From contig NZ_WUTT01000001.1 in NCBI RefSeq assembly GCF_009902005.1, positions 1,826,227-1,890,226 on the forward strand: DNA of 64,000 bases, read 5' to 3'. Source of the DNA: Halomonas alimentaria (GTDB lineage: Bacteria > Pseudomonadota > Gammaproteobacteria > Pseudomonadales > Halomonadaceae). The translations under genes were made by a program, and so were the position numbers. The notes under the pieces were generated by a model. The model searched no databases. It was not told the DNA's origin and saw only the letters and a list, made by a program, of their open reading frames with translations. This document shows positions 34,711 through 43,042 of the stretch, piece by piece. Position 1 is the first letter of the stretch; every line of letters starts with the position of its first letter.

Positions 34711-34816
34711 GCTGATCTCCATGGCTTGTTGTTGGTGAAGACCCGGCGACGCCGGTATATCAGCAGACTAGGCGTTGACGCGTTGACTATTCAAACCTGA
34801 TTGCTTTGATATTTTA

Positions 34817-35752
34817 TCAACACCTACTCTCAAGCAATCGCGGGGCATCAGAGTTGAAGAAACGCATCCCCCGACGAAGGTGGTCGAGGCAGGCACTGGC
34901 TGCCACGGTAAGCTCGCGCCCAGCCAGGCTCACGATCTGCGCACGGGCCTCGCTGAGGACCGGATAGGCCATCGGCAGAACGGCGATGTCACCCTGGCGG
35001 ATCTCCTCGGCGACCGTCAGCTCGGGCATGAAGGTGATGCCGATCCCCGAGCGTACGAAGTTCTTGAGCACCGCCACGGAGTTGGTATGCAGGCGGGGGG
35101 TGATGGCCAGACGCTCCTGGTGTGCCACGGCGTCCACCATCTGGCGCATCCCGAAGGGGCTGTCCATCAGCCCGATGGGCCAGTCGCTGAGCTCCTGTAG
35201 CGTCACCGGCGCTTCTGTTGAGGTGAGCGGGTGGCCGGCGGGCACGATCAGATCGAGGGGCTGTCGTGTCTCGACATGGCATTCCAGCTGAGTGTCCACC
35301 GGCGGTGCATAGAGCAGGGCCAGGTCGACGTCACGCTGCTTAACCAGCGCCATGGCCTCGTTGACTCCCGCCATGATGACTTCCAGCTGGATGCCCGGGT
35401 AGGTGGTCATGAAGGTCTGCATCGGCGCCGAGATCAGGTCGGCGATAAACCCCTCCCCCACCGCGATACGGACCTGGCCACTCACCAGGCCTTGCAGCGC
35501 CGACAGTCGGGAGATCACCGCCGATTCGGCATCGTGCTGGGCGTGGAAGTGCTCCACCAGCAGGCGACCCGCCTCGGTAAGCCGAACACCACCCGCATGA
35601 CGCTCCATCACCTGGGCATCGACAACCTCCTCCAATTGACGGATCTGGCGGCTGATAGCGGCCACATCGATGTTCAGATAGGTAGCGGCCTGACGCAGTG
35701 AGCCGCGCCGCATCACTTCGCTGAGATAAGCGAGCGCCCGAGAGTTCAACAT
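34817..35752 (-). CDS. LysR-family regulator of the TRAP-dipeptidase operon
   Basis: This 311-residue regulator has an N-terminal HTH (SEVMRRGSLRQAATYLNIDV then AAISRQIRQLEE) and a periplasmic-binding-fold effector domain. It is encoded upstream of and in the same direction as the TRAP genes, about 106 bases away, so it may control them from the intervening region or be the first gene of the unit. The ligand is unknown. Confidence 0.85.
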   Translation of the reverse strand: MLNSRALAYLSEVMRRGSLRQAATYLNIDVAAISRQIRQLEEVVDAQVMERHAGGVRLTEAGRLLVEHFHAQHDAESAVISRLSALQGLVSGQVRIAVGEGFIADLISAPMQTFMTTYPGIQLEVIMAGVNEAMALVKQRDVDLALLYAPPVDTQLECHVETRQPLDLIVPAGHPLTSTEAPVTLQELSDWPIGLMDSPFGMRQMVDAVAHQERLAITPRLHTNSVAVLKNFVRSGIGITFMPELTVAEEIRQGDIAVLPMAYPVLSEARAQIVSLAGRELTVAASACLDHLRRGMRFFNSDAPRLLESRC

Positions 35753-36027
35753 GGTAGAGAAGCGCCTGTTCGATCGTGGGTGCCCTACACGATACCACCC
35801 TGCCCGAGGCCATACTCCACCACCTCAGCTCATTTAACTTTATGACCTGACATAAAGCGACTCCAAACCAAGAAAATTAGGTTAATGCCTACTGCGTGCT
35901 ATCTGTTGCATTGAAGGGATAGCCATTAAGTAATAAGATATCAAGGTAAAGCATACTTTTCATACCGCCACCAGAAATGGTGGTCACGACAGACAGCAAC
36001 GATTGGGCACAGCCCGGAGATCACTCC
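35753..36027. other. Intergenic region with mvaT promoter area
   Basis: This divergent region separates the LysR gene and mvaT. It is AT-rich from 35830 to 35960. TTATGACCTGACATAAAG at about 35840 holds an imperfect inverted repeat that could bind a regulator. No gene is seen. Confidence 0.4.
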
Positions 36028-36402
36028 ATGTCACTACTGAACACCTACATGCAGAAAGAACAGCAGCTCAAGCAGCTTCAGGAAGAGCTGGACAATCTGA
36101 AGAATGACGAGCGACTCAAGGCCGAGCTCGACTTCAAGAACCATCTTGAGACTCTGATGCGGGAGTTCGACAAGTCGGCTTCCGACGTCATCAAGCTGCT
36201 CGACCCGACGCCCACCACCAACAAGTCATCAAGCAGCACCAAGACCACGGGTCGCGCCAAACGGAAGCTCAAAATCTACAAGAACCCGAATACGGGTGAG
36301 GTAGTCGAAACTCGTGGCGGCAACCAGAAAACCCTAAAAGCCTGGAAAGAGCAGCACGGTGCCGACACCGTAGAGAGCTGGTTGGTAAGAACTGAAGATT
36401 GA
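36028..36402 (+). CDS. MvaT/MvaU-family H-NS-like xenogeneic silencer
   Basis: This 124-residue nucleoid protein is read from ATG 36028 (GGAG nine bases upstream). An N-terminal coiled coil for oligomerisation (MSLLNTYMQKEQQLKQLQEE) is joined by a Ser/Thr/Lys-rich linker (about residues 66-84) to the DNA-binding domain with RKLKIYKNPNTGEVVETRGG followed by NQKTLKAWKEQHGADTVESW, the MvaT AT-hook-like loop. Proteins of this family silence AT-rich foreign DNA. The next genes on the other strand form just such an AT-rich island. Confidence 0.92.
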   Translation: MSLLNTYMQKEQQLKQLQEELDNLKNDERLKAELDFKNHLETLMREFDKSASDVIKLLDPTPTTNKSSSSTKTTGRAKRKLKIYKNPNTGEVVETRGGNQKTLKAWKEQHGADTVESWLVRTED

Positions 36403-36414
36403 GATACTCACTCC

Positions 36415-36438
36415 TGCCCACCGGATTCCCGGTGGGCA
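36415..36438 (+). terminator. Stem-loop terminator candidate after mvaT
   Basis: TGCCCACCGG (36415-36424) pairs with CCGGTGGGCA (36429-36438) over the tetraloop ATTC. It begins 12 bases after the mvaT stop; the following AGTCTGCTTTC is only weakly T-rich. Confidence 0.6.
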
Positions 36439-36564
36439 AGTCTGCTTTCGGCCAGAAGCAGACGTTCAGATAATTCTGATGTAACGCTTGAAGCATGGCG
36501 CCCTTTTGAATGGAGCCGCAGGCACAACGCAAAGGACGCAGCCGTGCCTGCACTGGCTAGGTAC

Positions 36565-37620
36565 CTACCTTGTAACTAAATCGTCCCTACCACAAGCCTG
36601 AAGAAGTGAGTTGACACGTTTCAACCTCATGAACCTTTCTTTAGTTCGTGAGTTCATGCTCTTTTGATACTCGGCTTTTATTTCGTTATCTTCTATGGAC
36701 CTATCTCTCAATTCAGTAAAGAACTGAACGAGTTGGCCGGAATAATTAGATACTGAGTCACCATCTTTGGCCAAGGTGAGCGCTAACCCCCATATACCAT
36801 AAAGATGCGACACTCCTGTAATCCTATATTGCCCATAATCAATTCCGACATCAGCTATCTGTGAGGTTAAATCCTCGGCCCTACTTAGGGCATCATCAAA
36901 GTCTGAATCACAATAACGACGGTAAAGATCATCCAATATCTTTTGATTTGACCCTATGACATCATCCATGTAAACTGAAAAAAGACATTCGGCACAAAAC
37001 TCTTTATCTTCCATCCGATTTCTATCAGTAACTACCAGTCGCGATTTCCAGAATGGCTTTTCCGAAAGCGCATCAACAGCTGCCGTTATGTTACTGCTAT
37101 GAAACTGAGCGTTCCTAAGTTCTTGGCCCTTCAAAGGCTCACCATTCCGATTGAGACGGTCAAAAACCATCTCAATCAAGCCTTCATCTGAAGGATCGAT
37201 ATATTCAATAGGCAGGTCATACTTCCAGAATGAAGTTTTGTAGTTTTTCAAATCTTGCCTTTCCCCAAGATCCGAAAAAGCAACTCCACTTAAGATATCA
37301 TCTTCATCTTCGCTGCCGTATTCATTTGAAGCTGAAATCTCTCCAGAAATGAACCGACTGATGGCAGTCAATCGTTGCTTACCATCAATCACATCAAAAG
37401 TAGTTTTCCCGGTATCTTCATCTATCTTCCGATGCAAAAAAACAGGCGGTATAGGGAAATTCCTCAACAGACTGTCGATAAAATAGCTTTGCTTTTCGTC
37501 ACTCCAAACTGATCTCCTTTGATATGGAGGATCGTAATTAAATTTTGATAATTGATTCTGCTCATGGAACCCAGCAATTGATAATGTTGCTGTACGGCGG
37601 TCAAGCATTTTACTGGTCAT
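36565..37620 (-). CDS. DUF262-family protein (ParB-like/nucleotide-dependent nuclease type) paired with a SIR2 protein
   Basis: This 351-residue protein has the DUF262 N-terminal features PPYQRRSVWSDEKQSYFIDS (31-50) and DVIDGKQRL (76-84), the D-G-K/Q-Q-R motif related to ParB/Srx NTP-binding sites. LNRNGEPLKGQELRNA follows, a constant DUF262 segment. There is no C-terminal DUF1524 His-Me nuclease domain as in GmrSD, so it resembles the stand-alone type. Its start overlaps the SIR2-like gene stop by four bases, so the two are co-translated. Base composition is clearly AT-richer than the neighbours, a sign of transfer. A role as sensor or nuclease in a two-gene defence module is inference. Confidence 0.8.
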   Translation of the reverse strand: MTSKMLDRRTATLSIAGFHEQNQLSKFNYDPPYQRRSVWSDEKQSYFIDSLLRNFPIPPVFLHRKIDEDTGKTTFDVIDGKQRLTAISRFISGEISASNEYGSEDEDDILSGVAFSDLGERQDLKNYKTSFWKYDLPIEYIDPSDEGLIEMVFDRLNRNGEPLKGQELRNAQFHSSNITAAVDALSEKPFWKSRLVVTDRNRMEDKEFCAECLFSVYMDDVIGSNQKILDDLYRRYCDSDFDDALSRAEDLTSQIADVGIDYGQYRITGVSHLYGIWGLALTLAKDGDSVSNYSGQLVQFFTELRDRSIEDNEIKAEYQKSMNSRTKERFMRLKRVNSLLQACGRDDLVTR

Positions 37621-38627
37621 TTGAACACCTTGCTAAGTGACCTAGGGTGAGAGTATGAGTGATATGATCGAAAGAGGCTGCAACAAACCGCATCAAACTG
37701 CTCATTTGGGTATGGATTCACAGAAACCACTTTAGCTTGCCTTGATATATTTGCAAGTAGATAGTCAACCTCCTTCCTATCCACGTGCCAGTAACTTAAC
37801 CCATACAGTATAACTAAATCATTGTAATCAAGGCTAGCTGTTGCTTCAATTGCACTATCCCAAACCTCTCGTATCCACCGGTGCTTATATCTTTCCGACT
37901 CTCCAGCCGGCGGCAACATCCCAACCATCGGGTAATTTTCAGACAGCGCATCATACCTTACGCAAATATCATCTAGGCCACCTTCAGTAAACTGCGCCGA
38001 ATAATTTATTTCAAAGGCTGAACTATCAACTGAAGTATGGCCGCAGAAAGTAATAGATCCGTGAGGTTTGTGCAAGGCAAGCTTTGACGCATGGTTTTCA
38101 CCTATTTTAGGAATTGAAAACTCAACTTCCAATTCGTTCAAGCATCTCTCTAACATTGCATCATAGTTAAATGTAACAATATCAATAGAATCAACCTTAG
38201 CGCTTTCCTCAACATGCTTAATTAAACTTATGGCGGAAGATTGAACAGCTTTTTTAAAGTACCCCTTGTCCAACAAAATATTGTCGTAATAAACAAATAA
38301 GTATCGAAGGTAAGCCACAAGCTCTTTGTATGCGCGTATATAAATCCCATCATCTAGGGTGGCAGGATCAGCCATGCAACATGCGTTAACAGCAGTGATT
38401 ATTTTCTCGATTACCTGATAAGACTCTTCTTTTGTTGAATTCGGCCTAGCACCCAGCGCCCATAAATTTGGACAATGCTCATAACTCAAGAAACCGGGCA
38501 TTCCGTCAGCTGGCCATGGAACATCCGCACCACATCTGAAAAGGTTTAAAAGGTCAATCTCGCTCTCAGGAAAATCAGAGAGCATCGAGAGAGAGAGCCC
38601 GTTTCCTGCAACCAAAATCACCTTCAT
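37617..38627 (-). CDS. SIR2-like domain protein, probable NADase of a two-gene defence module
   Basis: This 336-residue protein has the SIR2-like signature: N-terminal VILVAGNGLSLSM (glycine-rich nucleotide loop, A7-G8-N9), TFNYDAMLE with N154, LHKPHGSI with H189, then VILYGLSYWHVDRKEVDYLL and VVSVNPYPNEQ closing the Rossmann-like fold. Asn and His in these places are the catalytic pair of defence NADases such as ThsA and DSR2. No other domain is evident, so sensing may rest with the DUF262 partner encoded next. The gene is AT-rich, unlike its surroundings. I know of no named system with exactly this pair, but could not search for one. Confidence 0.8.
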   Translation of the reverse strand: MKVILVAGNGLSLSMLSDFPESEIDLLNLFRCGADVPWPADGMPGFLSYEHCPNLWALGARPNSTKEESYQVIEKIITAVNACCMADPATLDDGIYIRAYKELVAYLRYLFVYYDNILLDKGYFKKAVQSSAISLIKHVEESAKVDSIDIVTFNYDAMLERCLNELEVEFSIPKIGENHASKLALHKPHGSITFCGHTSVDSSAFEINYSAQFTEGGLDDICVRYDALSENYPMVGMLPPAGESERYKHRWIREVWDSAIEATASLDYNDLVILYGLSYWHVDRKEVDYLLANISRQAKVVSVNPYPNEQFDAVCCSLFRSYHSYSHPRSLSKVFK

Positions 38628-38912
38628 TTAAGCCTAACCTTGCGTGAAATCTTGCTTTTTAAGTTTTCTATCTCTGTATTACATGAAACGCTAGGATATG
38701 GGATGAACGTCCCAGCCGTATATCCCAGTAGGGCCGCTTTGGGTCGTGAGCTGACATACCACCGGAACCAGTAAAGTGGTTTTACAACAGCGAGTATGAG
38801 ATTCCATTTCGCATTCCCTTGCTATGCCTAACCCTCAGTCAGGTTAGCAGCATCATGCTGAGCCTGCTCGCGACCTTCGTGGTGCATGGGCTTGGCAGGC
38901 CAGGCCGCCTGC
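38628..38912. other. Intergenic region between the SIR2 island and umuDC
   Basis: This region holds the promoter area of the SIR2-DUF262 pair (minus strand). No gene or repeat is evident; base composition shifts from AT-rich to GC-rich across it. Confidence 0.4.
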
Positions 38913-38940
38913 TTGATACTGTATAAATATCAGGTATCAA
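38913..38940 (+). promoter_or_regulatory. LexA-type SOS box inside a longer dyad, ahead of umuD
   Basis: TACTGTATAAATATCAGGTA (38917-38936) matches 16 of 20 positions of the classic LexA operator TACTGTATATATATACAGTA, with a weaker right half. Perfect outer arms TTGATAC (38913-38919) and GTATCAA (38934-38940) enclose it. It ends 12 bases before the umuD start. Confidence 0.55.
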
Positions 38941-38952
38941 AGGGAGCCCACC

Positions 38953-39393
38953 ATGACGCACGCCAAACTCACCCCCGCGCACCCGGCACCTCCGCCCATG
39001 GCGCTGCCCCACCCACTGGCACTGACGCGGGCCGGGATCTCTGGCTTCCCGAGCCCGGCCCAGGACTACGAGGGGCGGACCCTGGACCTCAACGAGCGCC
39101 TGGTGAAGCGCCCTTCGGCCAGCTTCTTCATGACCGTCACCGGCGACAGCATGGACACCCTCGGCATCCACGACGGCGACCTGCTGCTGATCGACCGCTC
39201 CATCGAGCCCCGGCCAGGTCACATCCTGGTGGCGCTCGTAGAGGGCGAGATCACCGTGAAGCGCTACCAGCTGAAGGGTCGGCAGCCCTATCTCTGCTCG
39301 GCAAACCCGGCCTATCCGCCGATCCCGCTGGAAGACCTCGACTGCCAGGTATGGGGAGTGGTGCGTTCGGTCATCCACGAGTACCCGGTGTAG
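38953..39393 (+). CDS. umuD: UmuD-type subunit of DNA polymerase V
   Basis: This 146-residue S24 protein self-cleaves on RecA filaments. The scissile A27-G28 lies in [15 protein letters not shown], the catalytic S66 in GDSMD and K103 in EITVKRY. It starts at ATG 38953 behind GGAG. umuC follows after two bases, making a standard umuDC operon under a LexA-like box. Confidence 0.92.
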   Translation: MTHAKLTPAHPAPPPMALPHPLALTRAGISGFPSPAQDYEGRTLDLNERLVKRPSASFFMTVTGDSMDTLGIHDGDLLLIDRSIEPRPGHILVALVEGEITVKRYQLKGRQPYLCSANPAYPPIPLEDLDCQVWGVVRSVIHEYPV

Positions 39394-39395
39394 CC

Positions 39396-40676
39396 ATGAT
39401 CGGCCTGATCGACTGCAACAACTTCTACGTCAGCTGTGAGCGGGTCTTTCAGCCCCGGCTGGAGGAGCTACCGGTCGGCGTGCTATCGAACAACGATGGC
39501 TGTGTGATCGCCCGCTCCAACGAGCTCAAGGCGCTGGGGGTGGAGATGGGCACCCCGGCCTTCGAGCTGAAGGCGCTGCTGCAACAGGGGCGCATCCGTC
39601 TACTCTCGTCCAACTACGAGCTGTATGGCGACATGTCGGCCCGTGTTCAGTCGGTGCTGGAGGAGTTCTCTGCCGGGGTGGAGCCCTACTCGATCGACGA
39701 GATGTTCGTGCGCTTCGACGGCTTTGGCCATGACCAGCTGCTGGCCCACTGCCGGGAGCTTCACTGCAAAGTGCGGCGATTTACTGGCATTCCGGTGAGC
39801 GTTGGGGTGGCCCCCACACGGACCCTGGCCAAGCTGGCCAACCGGGCAGCCAAGAAGGTGCCGGCCTATCGGGGGGTATGCGTGCTATCGGTGGGCAGCA
39901 CCGCGATGGAGAACCTGCTGCGGCATACCGAGCTGGGTGACATCTGGGGTGTGGGCCGCCGGCTGGTGGAGCGGCTGGCTCTGATGGGGATCCGCTCGGC
40001 CTGGGACCTCGCGCAGGCCGACCCCAAGGAGATTCGCCGGCGCTTCTCGGTGACCCTGGAGCGCACCGCTCTGGAGTTGCGTGGCATTCCCTGCATCGAG
40101 ATGAATGACGCCGACGAGCCCCGCCAGCGCATCATGACCTCGCGCTCCTTCGGCAAGCTAACCGACAACCGGGCCGAGATCCACGAAGCACTGCGCCAGT
40201 TCGGCCAGCGCGGTGCCGAGAAGCTGCGTGGCCAGGATAGCCTGGCCCGTGCCGTCTACGTCTTCCTGAAGACCAACCGGCACCGCCCCGACCTGCCACA
40301 GTATTCGCCGGGAGCCGTGGTCGAGCTGACGCGGCCCACCGACGACAGCCGCGAGGTCCTGCACGCCGTCAGCCAGGCCTTCGCTGCCATCTATCGGCCC
40401 CACTACCGCTTCATGAAGGCAGGGGTGATGCTGATCGACCTGATCGACGCCAACCGTCAGCAGATGTCGCTGCTCGACACACATCAGAGTGCCGCGGAGC
40501 GGGAGCGCAGCGAGAAACTGATGGCGACCCTGGATGCCCTCAACCAGCGCATGGGGCGTGGCACCGTCAAGCTTGGGATGCCCAGCCCCAACGCGGCCTG
40601 GCACCTGCGCTGTGCCAATCGCTCGCCACGGTGGAGCACCCGCTGGCCGGAGCTGCCCAGCGCGAAGGCCAAGTAG
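39396..40676 (+). CDS. umuC: UmuC catalytic subunit of DNA polymerase V
   Basis: This 426-residue Y-family polymerase is read from ATG 39396. Metal-binding residues are in [12 protein letters not shown] at the N-terminus and in [10 protein letters not shown] around residue 100. The palm-finger text [20 protein letters not shown] and the little-finger domain are complete. The C-terminal LSLLD-like clamp-binding peptide is present as QMSLLDTH near residue 355. It copies across lesions when bound to processed UmuD. Confidence 0.93.
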   Translation: MIGLIDCNNFYVSCERVFQPRLEELPVGVLSNNDGCVIARSNELKALGVEMGTPAFELKALLQQGRIRLLSSNYELYGDMSARVQSVLEEFSAGVEPYSIDEMFVRFDGFGHDQLLAHCRELHCKVRRFTGIPVSVGVAPTRTLAKLANRAAKKVPAYRGVCVLSVGSTAMENLLRHTELGDIWGVGRRLVERLALMGIRSAWDLAQADPKEIRRRFSVTLERTALELRGIPCIEMNDADEPRQRIMTSRSFGKLTDNRAEIHEALRQFGQRGAEKLRGQDSLARAVYVFLKTNRHRPDLPQYSPGAVVELTRPTDDSREVLHAVSQAFAAIYRPHYRFMKAGVMLIDLIDANRQQMSLLDTHQSAAERERSEKLMATLDALNQRMGRGTVKLGMPSPNAAWHLRCANRSPRWSTRWPELPSAKAK

Positions 40677-40982
40677 CGAAGCGCCTCAGATCTCGACCGC
40701 GGCACCGCTAAACACCTCACCATAGCGGCCGATCAGTCCTCTGGGGCCGAGCATGCTCAGGCTGCGTATTCCGCGCCGTCGTGACCGCCCGTTCCAATTG
40801 TTCGTGACCGGCCATACCGTTTCATCGTGACCGATTTCAGCCTCTTTCCCAGAATCTGCGGTCACGTTCCCGGAATCTCACCTAGGAGACATCGCCACCG
40901 GCAGGACGAGCAGCAACCAGGATCCCCTTTTCCTGACCTGGGTCATTTCGTCGTGGCTGTAGGGCGCCTACCCTTCACTGGC
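40677..40982. other. Non-coding stretch with decayed IS DNA
   Basis: This lies between umuC and the nrd promoter. It contains three phased CGTGACCG repeats and no gene. GGTCACGTTCC at about 40860 is an inverted partial copy of the repeat. Confidence 0.4.
40780..40833. repeat. Three CGTGACCG repeats at exact 23-bp steps (IS-end-like)
   Basis: CGTGACCG occurs at 40780, 40803 and 40826. Regularly spaced internal repeats at an element tip, with TTCGTGACCGG text, recall the multiple terminal repeats of IS21-type elements. No transposase is near, so this would be a solo remnant. Confidence 0.45.
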
Positions 40983-41027
40983 ACAACATATGGTGTATAT
41001 GGATATATAATTCACCACATATAGTGA
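40983..41027 (+). promoter_or_regulatory. Pair of NrdR-box-like sites spaced 31 bp
   Basis: ACAACATATGGTGT at 40983-40996 and ACCACATATAGTGA at 41014-41027 both resemble the NrdR box (ACACWATATMTTGTGT type). Their starts are 31 bases apart, close to three helical turns, the spacing class known for paired NrdR boxes. They lie just before nrdD. The right site overlaps a GTG at 41024, arguing that translation starts further on at 41051. Confidence 0.6.
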
Positions 41028-41050
41028 CACGCACAATGAAGGGGTACTCC

Positions 41051-42775
41051 ATGGGAAGCCTGCAGTCCGGCACCGTCAGCGTGGCATCGACGGTCAACGA
41101 ATACCTGCAGCGTGCCGACTGGCGCGTCAATGCCAACGCCAACCAGGGCTTCTCCCTGGGCGGGCTGATCCTCAACGCCTCCGGCAAGTTGATCGCCAAC
41201 TACTGGCTCGACGAGGTCTACCCCGCCGCGGTGGGTGAGGCCCATCGCGAGGGCGACCTGCACATCCACGACCTGGACATGCTCAGCGGCTACTGCGCTG
41301 GCTGGTCGCTGCGCACCCTGCTGGTCGAGGGCTTCAACGGGGTGCCGGGCCGGGCGGAGAGCGCCCCGCCCCGTCACCTCTCCAGCGCACTAGGGCAGAT
41401 GGTCAACTTTCTCGGCACCCTGCAGAACGAGTGGGCCGGCGCCCAGGCATTCAGCTCCTTCGATACCTACCTGGCGCCCTTCGTGCGTCGCGACCGGCTC
41501 GACTATCCGGCGGTGAAGCAGGCGGTGCAGGAGTTCATCTACAACCTCAACGTGCCGTCACGCTGGGGCAGCCAGACGCCGTTCACCAACCTGACCTTCG
41601 ACTGGACCTGTCCGGCGGACCTGCGCGACCAGGTCCCGGTCATCGGCGGCGAGGAACAGCCCTTCACCTACGGCGAGCTGCAGGCCGAGATGGACCTGCT
41701 CAACCGCGCCTACCTGGAGGTGATGGAGGCGGGGGATTGCCAGGGGCGGGTGTTCACCTTCCCTATCCCCACCTACAACATCACCCATGACTTCGACTGG
41801 GAGAGCGACAACGCCGAGCGGCTCTTCGCGCTGACCGCCAAGTATGGGCTGCCGTACTTCCAGAACTTCCTCAACTCGGACCTGGAACCCCACATGGTGC
41901 GCTCCATGTGTTGCCGGCTGCAGCTCGACCTCAGCGAGCTGCTCAAGCGCGGCAACGGCCTGTTCGGCAGCGCCGAGCAGACCGGTTCTCTGGGCGTGGT
42001 GACGATCAACTGCGCGCGCCTGGGGCATCGCTTCGCCGGCGACCAGGCGGGGCTCCACGCCGAGCTGGACCGGCTGCTCGAACTGGGTCGCGACAGCCTG
42101 GAGATCAAGCGCGACTGCATCCAGCGGTGGATGGACGACGGCCTCTATCCCTACAGCCGGCGTTACCTGGGGACCCTGCGCAACCACTTCTCCACGCTGG
42201 GCGTGAACGGGCTCAACGAAATGGTCCGCAACTTCTTCGAGGACCGGTTCGATATCGCCGACCCCGAGGGGCAGCAGCTCGCCCTGGAACTGCTTGAGCA
42301 TGTCCGCGAGCGGATGCGGGCGTTCCAGGAGGCCACCGGCCACCTCTACAACCTGGAGGCGACCCCCGCCGAGGGAACCACCTACCGCTTCGCCAAGGAG
42401 GACCTCAAGCGCTTCCCCGGCATCCTCCAAGCCGGCACACCGCAGGCACCCTACTACACCAACTCCAGTCAGCTACCGGTGGGCCACACCGATGATCCCT
42501 TCGAGGCCCTCCTTCACCAGGACCCGCTGCAAACCCGCTATACCGGCGGAACCGTGCTGCACCTCTACATGCGCGAGAAGCTCTCCTCTGCCAGGGCCTG
42601 CAAGCAGCTGGTGCACACCGCGCTGTCCCGCTTCCGCCTGCCCTACCTGACCGTGACACCGACCTTCTCGATCTGCCCGGTGCACGGCTACCTGGCCGGC
42701 GAACACGAGTTCTGCCCGAAGTGCGACGAGGCACTTCTGGCACAGCACGCCTCAGTGACCGATGCCACGGCCTGA
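41051..42775 (+). CDS. nrdD: Anaerobic ribonucleoside-triphosphate reductase lacking its glycyl-radical tail
   Basis: This 574-residue class III reductase catalytic body is read from ATG 41051 (AAGGGG six bases upstream). Landmarks include GDLHIHDLDMLSGYCAGWSL, WGSQTPFTNLTFDW, and TFPIPTYNITHDFDW. The C-terminus has the zinc-type Cys set SICPVHGYLAGEHEFCPKC and then stops at 42775. The RVxGY glycyl-radical segment that ends all single-chain NrdD proteins is missing; it is encoded by the separate small gene 48 bases downstream. NrdG follows. Together they would make deoxynucleotides without oxygen. Confidence 0.88.
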   Translation: MGSLQSGTVSVASTVNEYLQRADWRVNANANQGFSLGGLILNASGKLIANYWLDEVYPAAVGEAHREGDLHIHDLDMLSGYCAGWSLRTLLVEGFNGVPGRAESAPPRHLSSALGQMVNFLGTLQNEWAGAQAFSSFDTYLAPFVRRDRLDYPAVKQAVQEFIYNLNVPSRWGSQTPFTNLTFDWTCPADLRDQVPVIGGEEQPFTYGELQAEMDLLNRAYLEVMEAGDCQGRVFTFPIPTYNITHDFDWESDNAERLFALTAKYGLPYFQNFLNSDLEPHMVRSMCCRLQLDLSELLKRGNGLFGSAEQTGSLGVVTINCARLGHRFAGDQAGLHAELDRLLELGRDSLEIKRDCIQRWMDDGLYPYSRRYLGTLRNHFSTLGVNGLNEMVRNFFEDRFDIADPEGQQLALELLEHVRERMRAFQEATGHLYNLEATPAEGTTYRFAKEDLKRFPGILQAGTPQAPYYTNSSQLPVGHTDDPFEALLHQDPLQTRYTGGTVLHLYMREKLSSARACKQLVHTALSRFRLPYLTVTPTFSICPVHGYLAGEHEFCPKCDEALLAQHASVTDATA

Positions 42776-42823
42776 GGTACTTCTCCCTCGTCACACCCGA
42801 CAACCATGAAAAAGGAGCATCTC

Positions 42824-42985
42824 ATGCGCCATACCGTCGAGACCCTGCCCACCGAACAGCGCCAGCGCTGCGAGGTCTGGACCCGGGTAATGGGCTATCA
42901 CCGCCCGGTCAGCCAGTTCAACCACGGCAAGCAGGCTGAGCACCGCGAGCGTCGGCACTTCAGCGAGTCGACCGCCCCCGCATAA
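42824..42985 (+). CDS. Separate glycyl-radical domain of NrdD (53 residues)
   Basis: The whole protein is homologous to the extreme C-terminus of NrdD: RCEVWTRVMGYHRPVSQFNH followed by GKQAEHRERR aligns with the E. coli RRVCGYLG...FNAGKQEEVKRR tail, making G24 the radical glycine. It has its own ATG (42824) with AAGGAG seven bases upstream, so it is a real gene, not a frameshifted end of nrdD: 48 bases and a TGA separate them. It must associate with the NrdD body in trans, as GrcA (YfiD) does for damaged pyruvate formate-lyase. It is followed by nrdG after 57 bases. Confidence 0.85.
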   Translation: MRHTVETLPTEQRQRCEVWTRVMGYHRPVSQFNHGKQAEHRERRHFSESTAPA

Positions 42986-43042
42986 CGCCATCGCCACCCC
43001 TGGCGCCCCGTCTAGCCCGGGGCGCCTGCCTGGAAAGTACCA

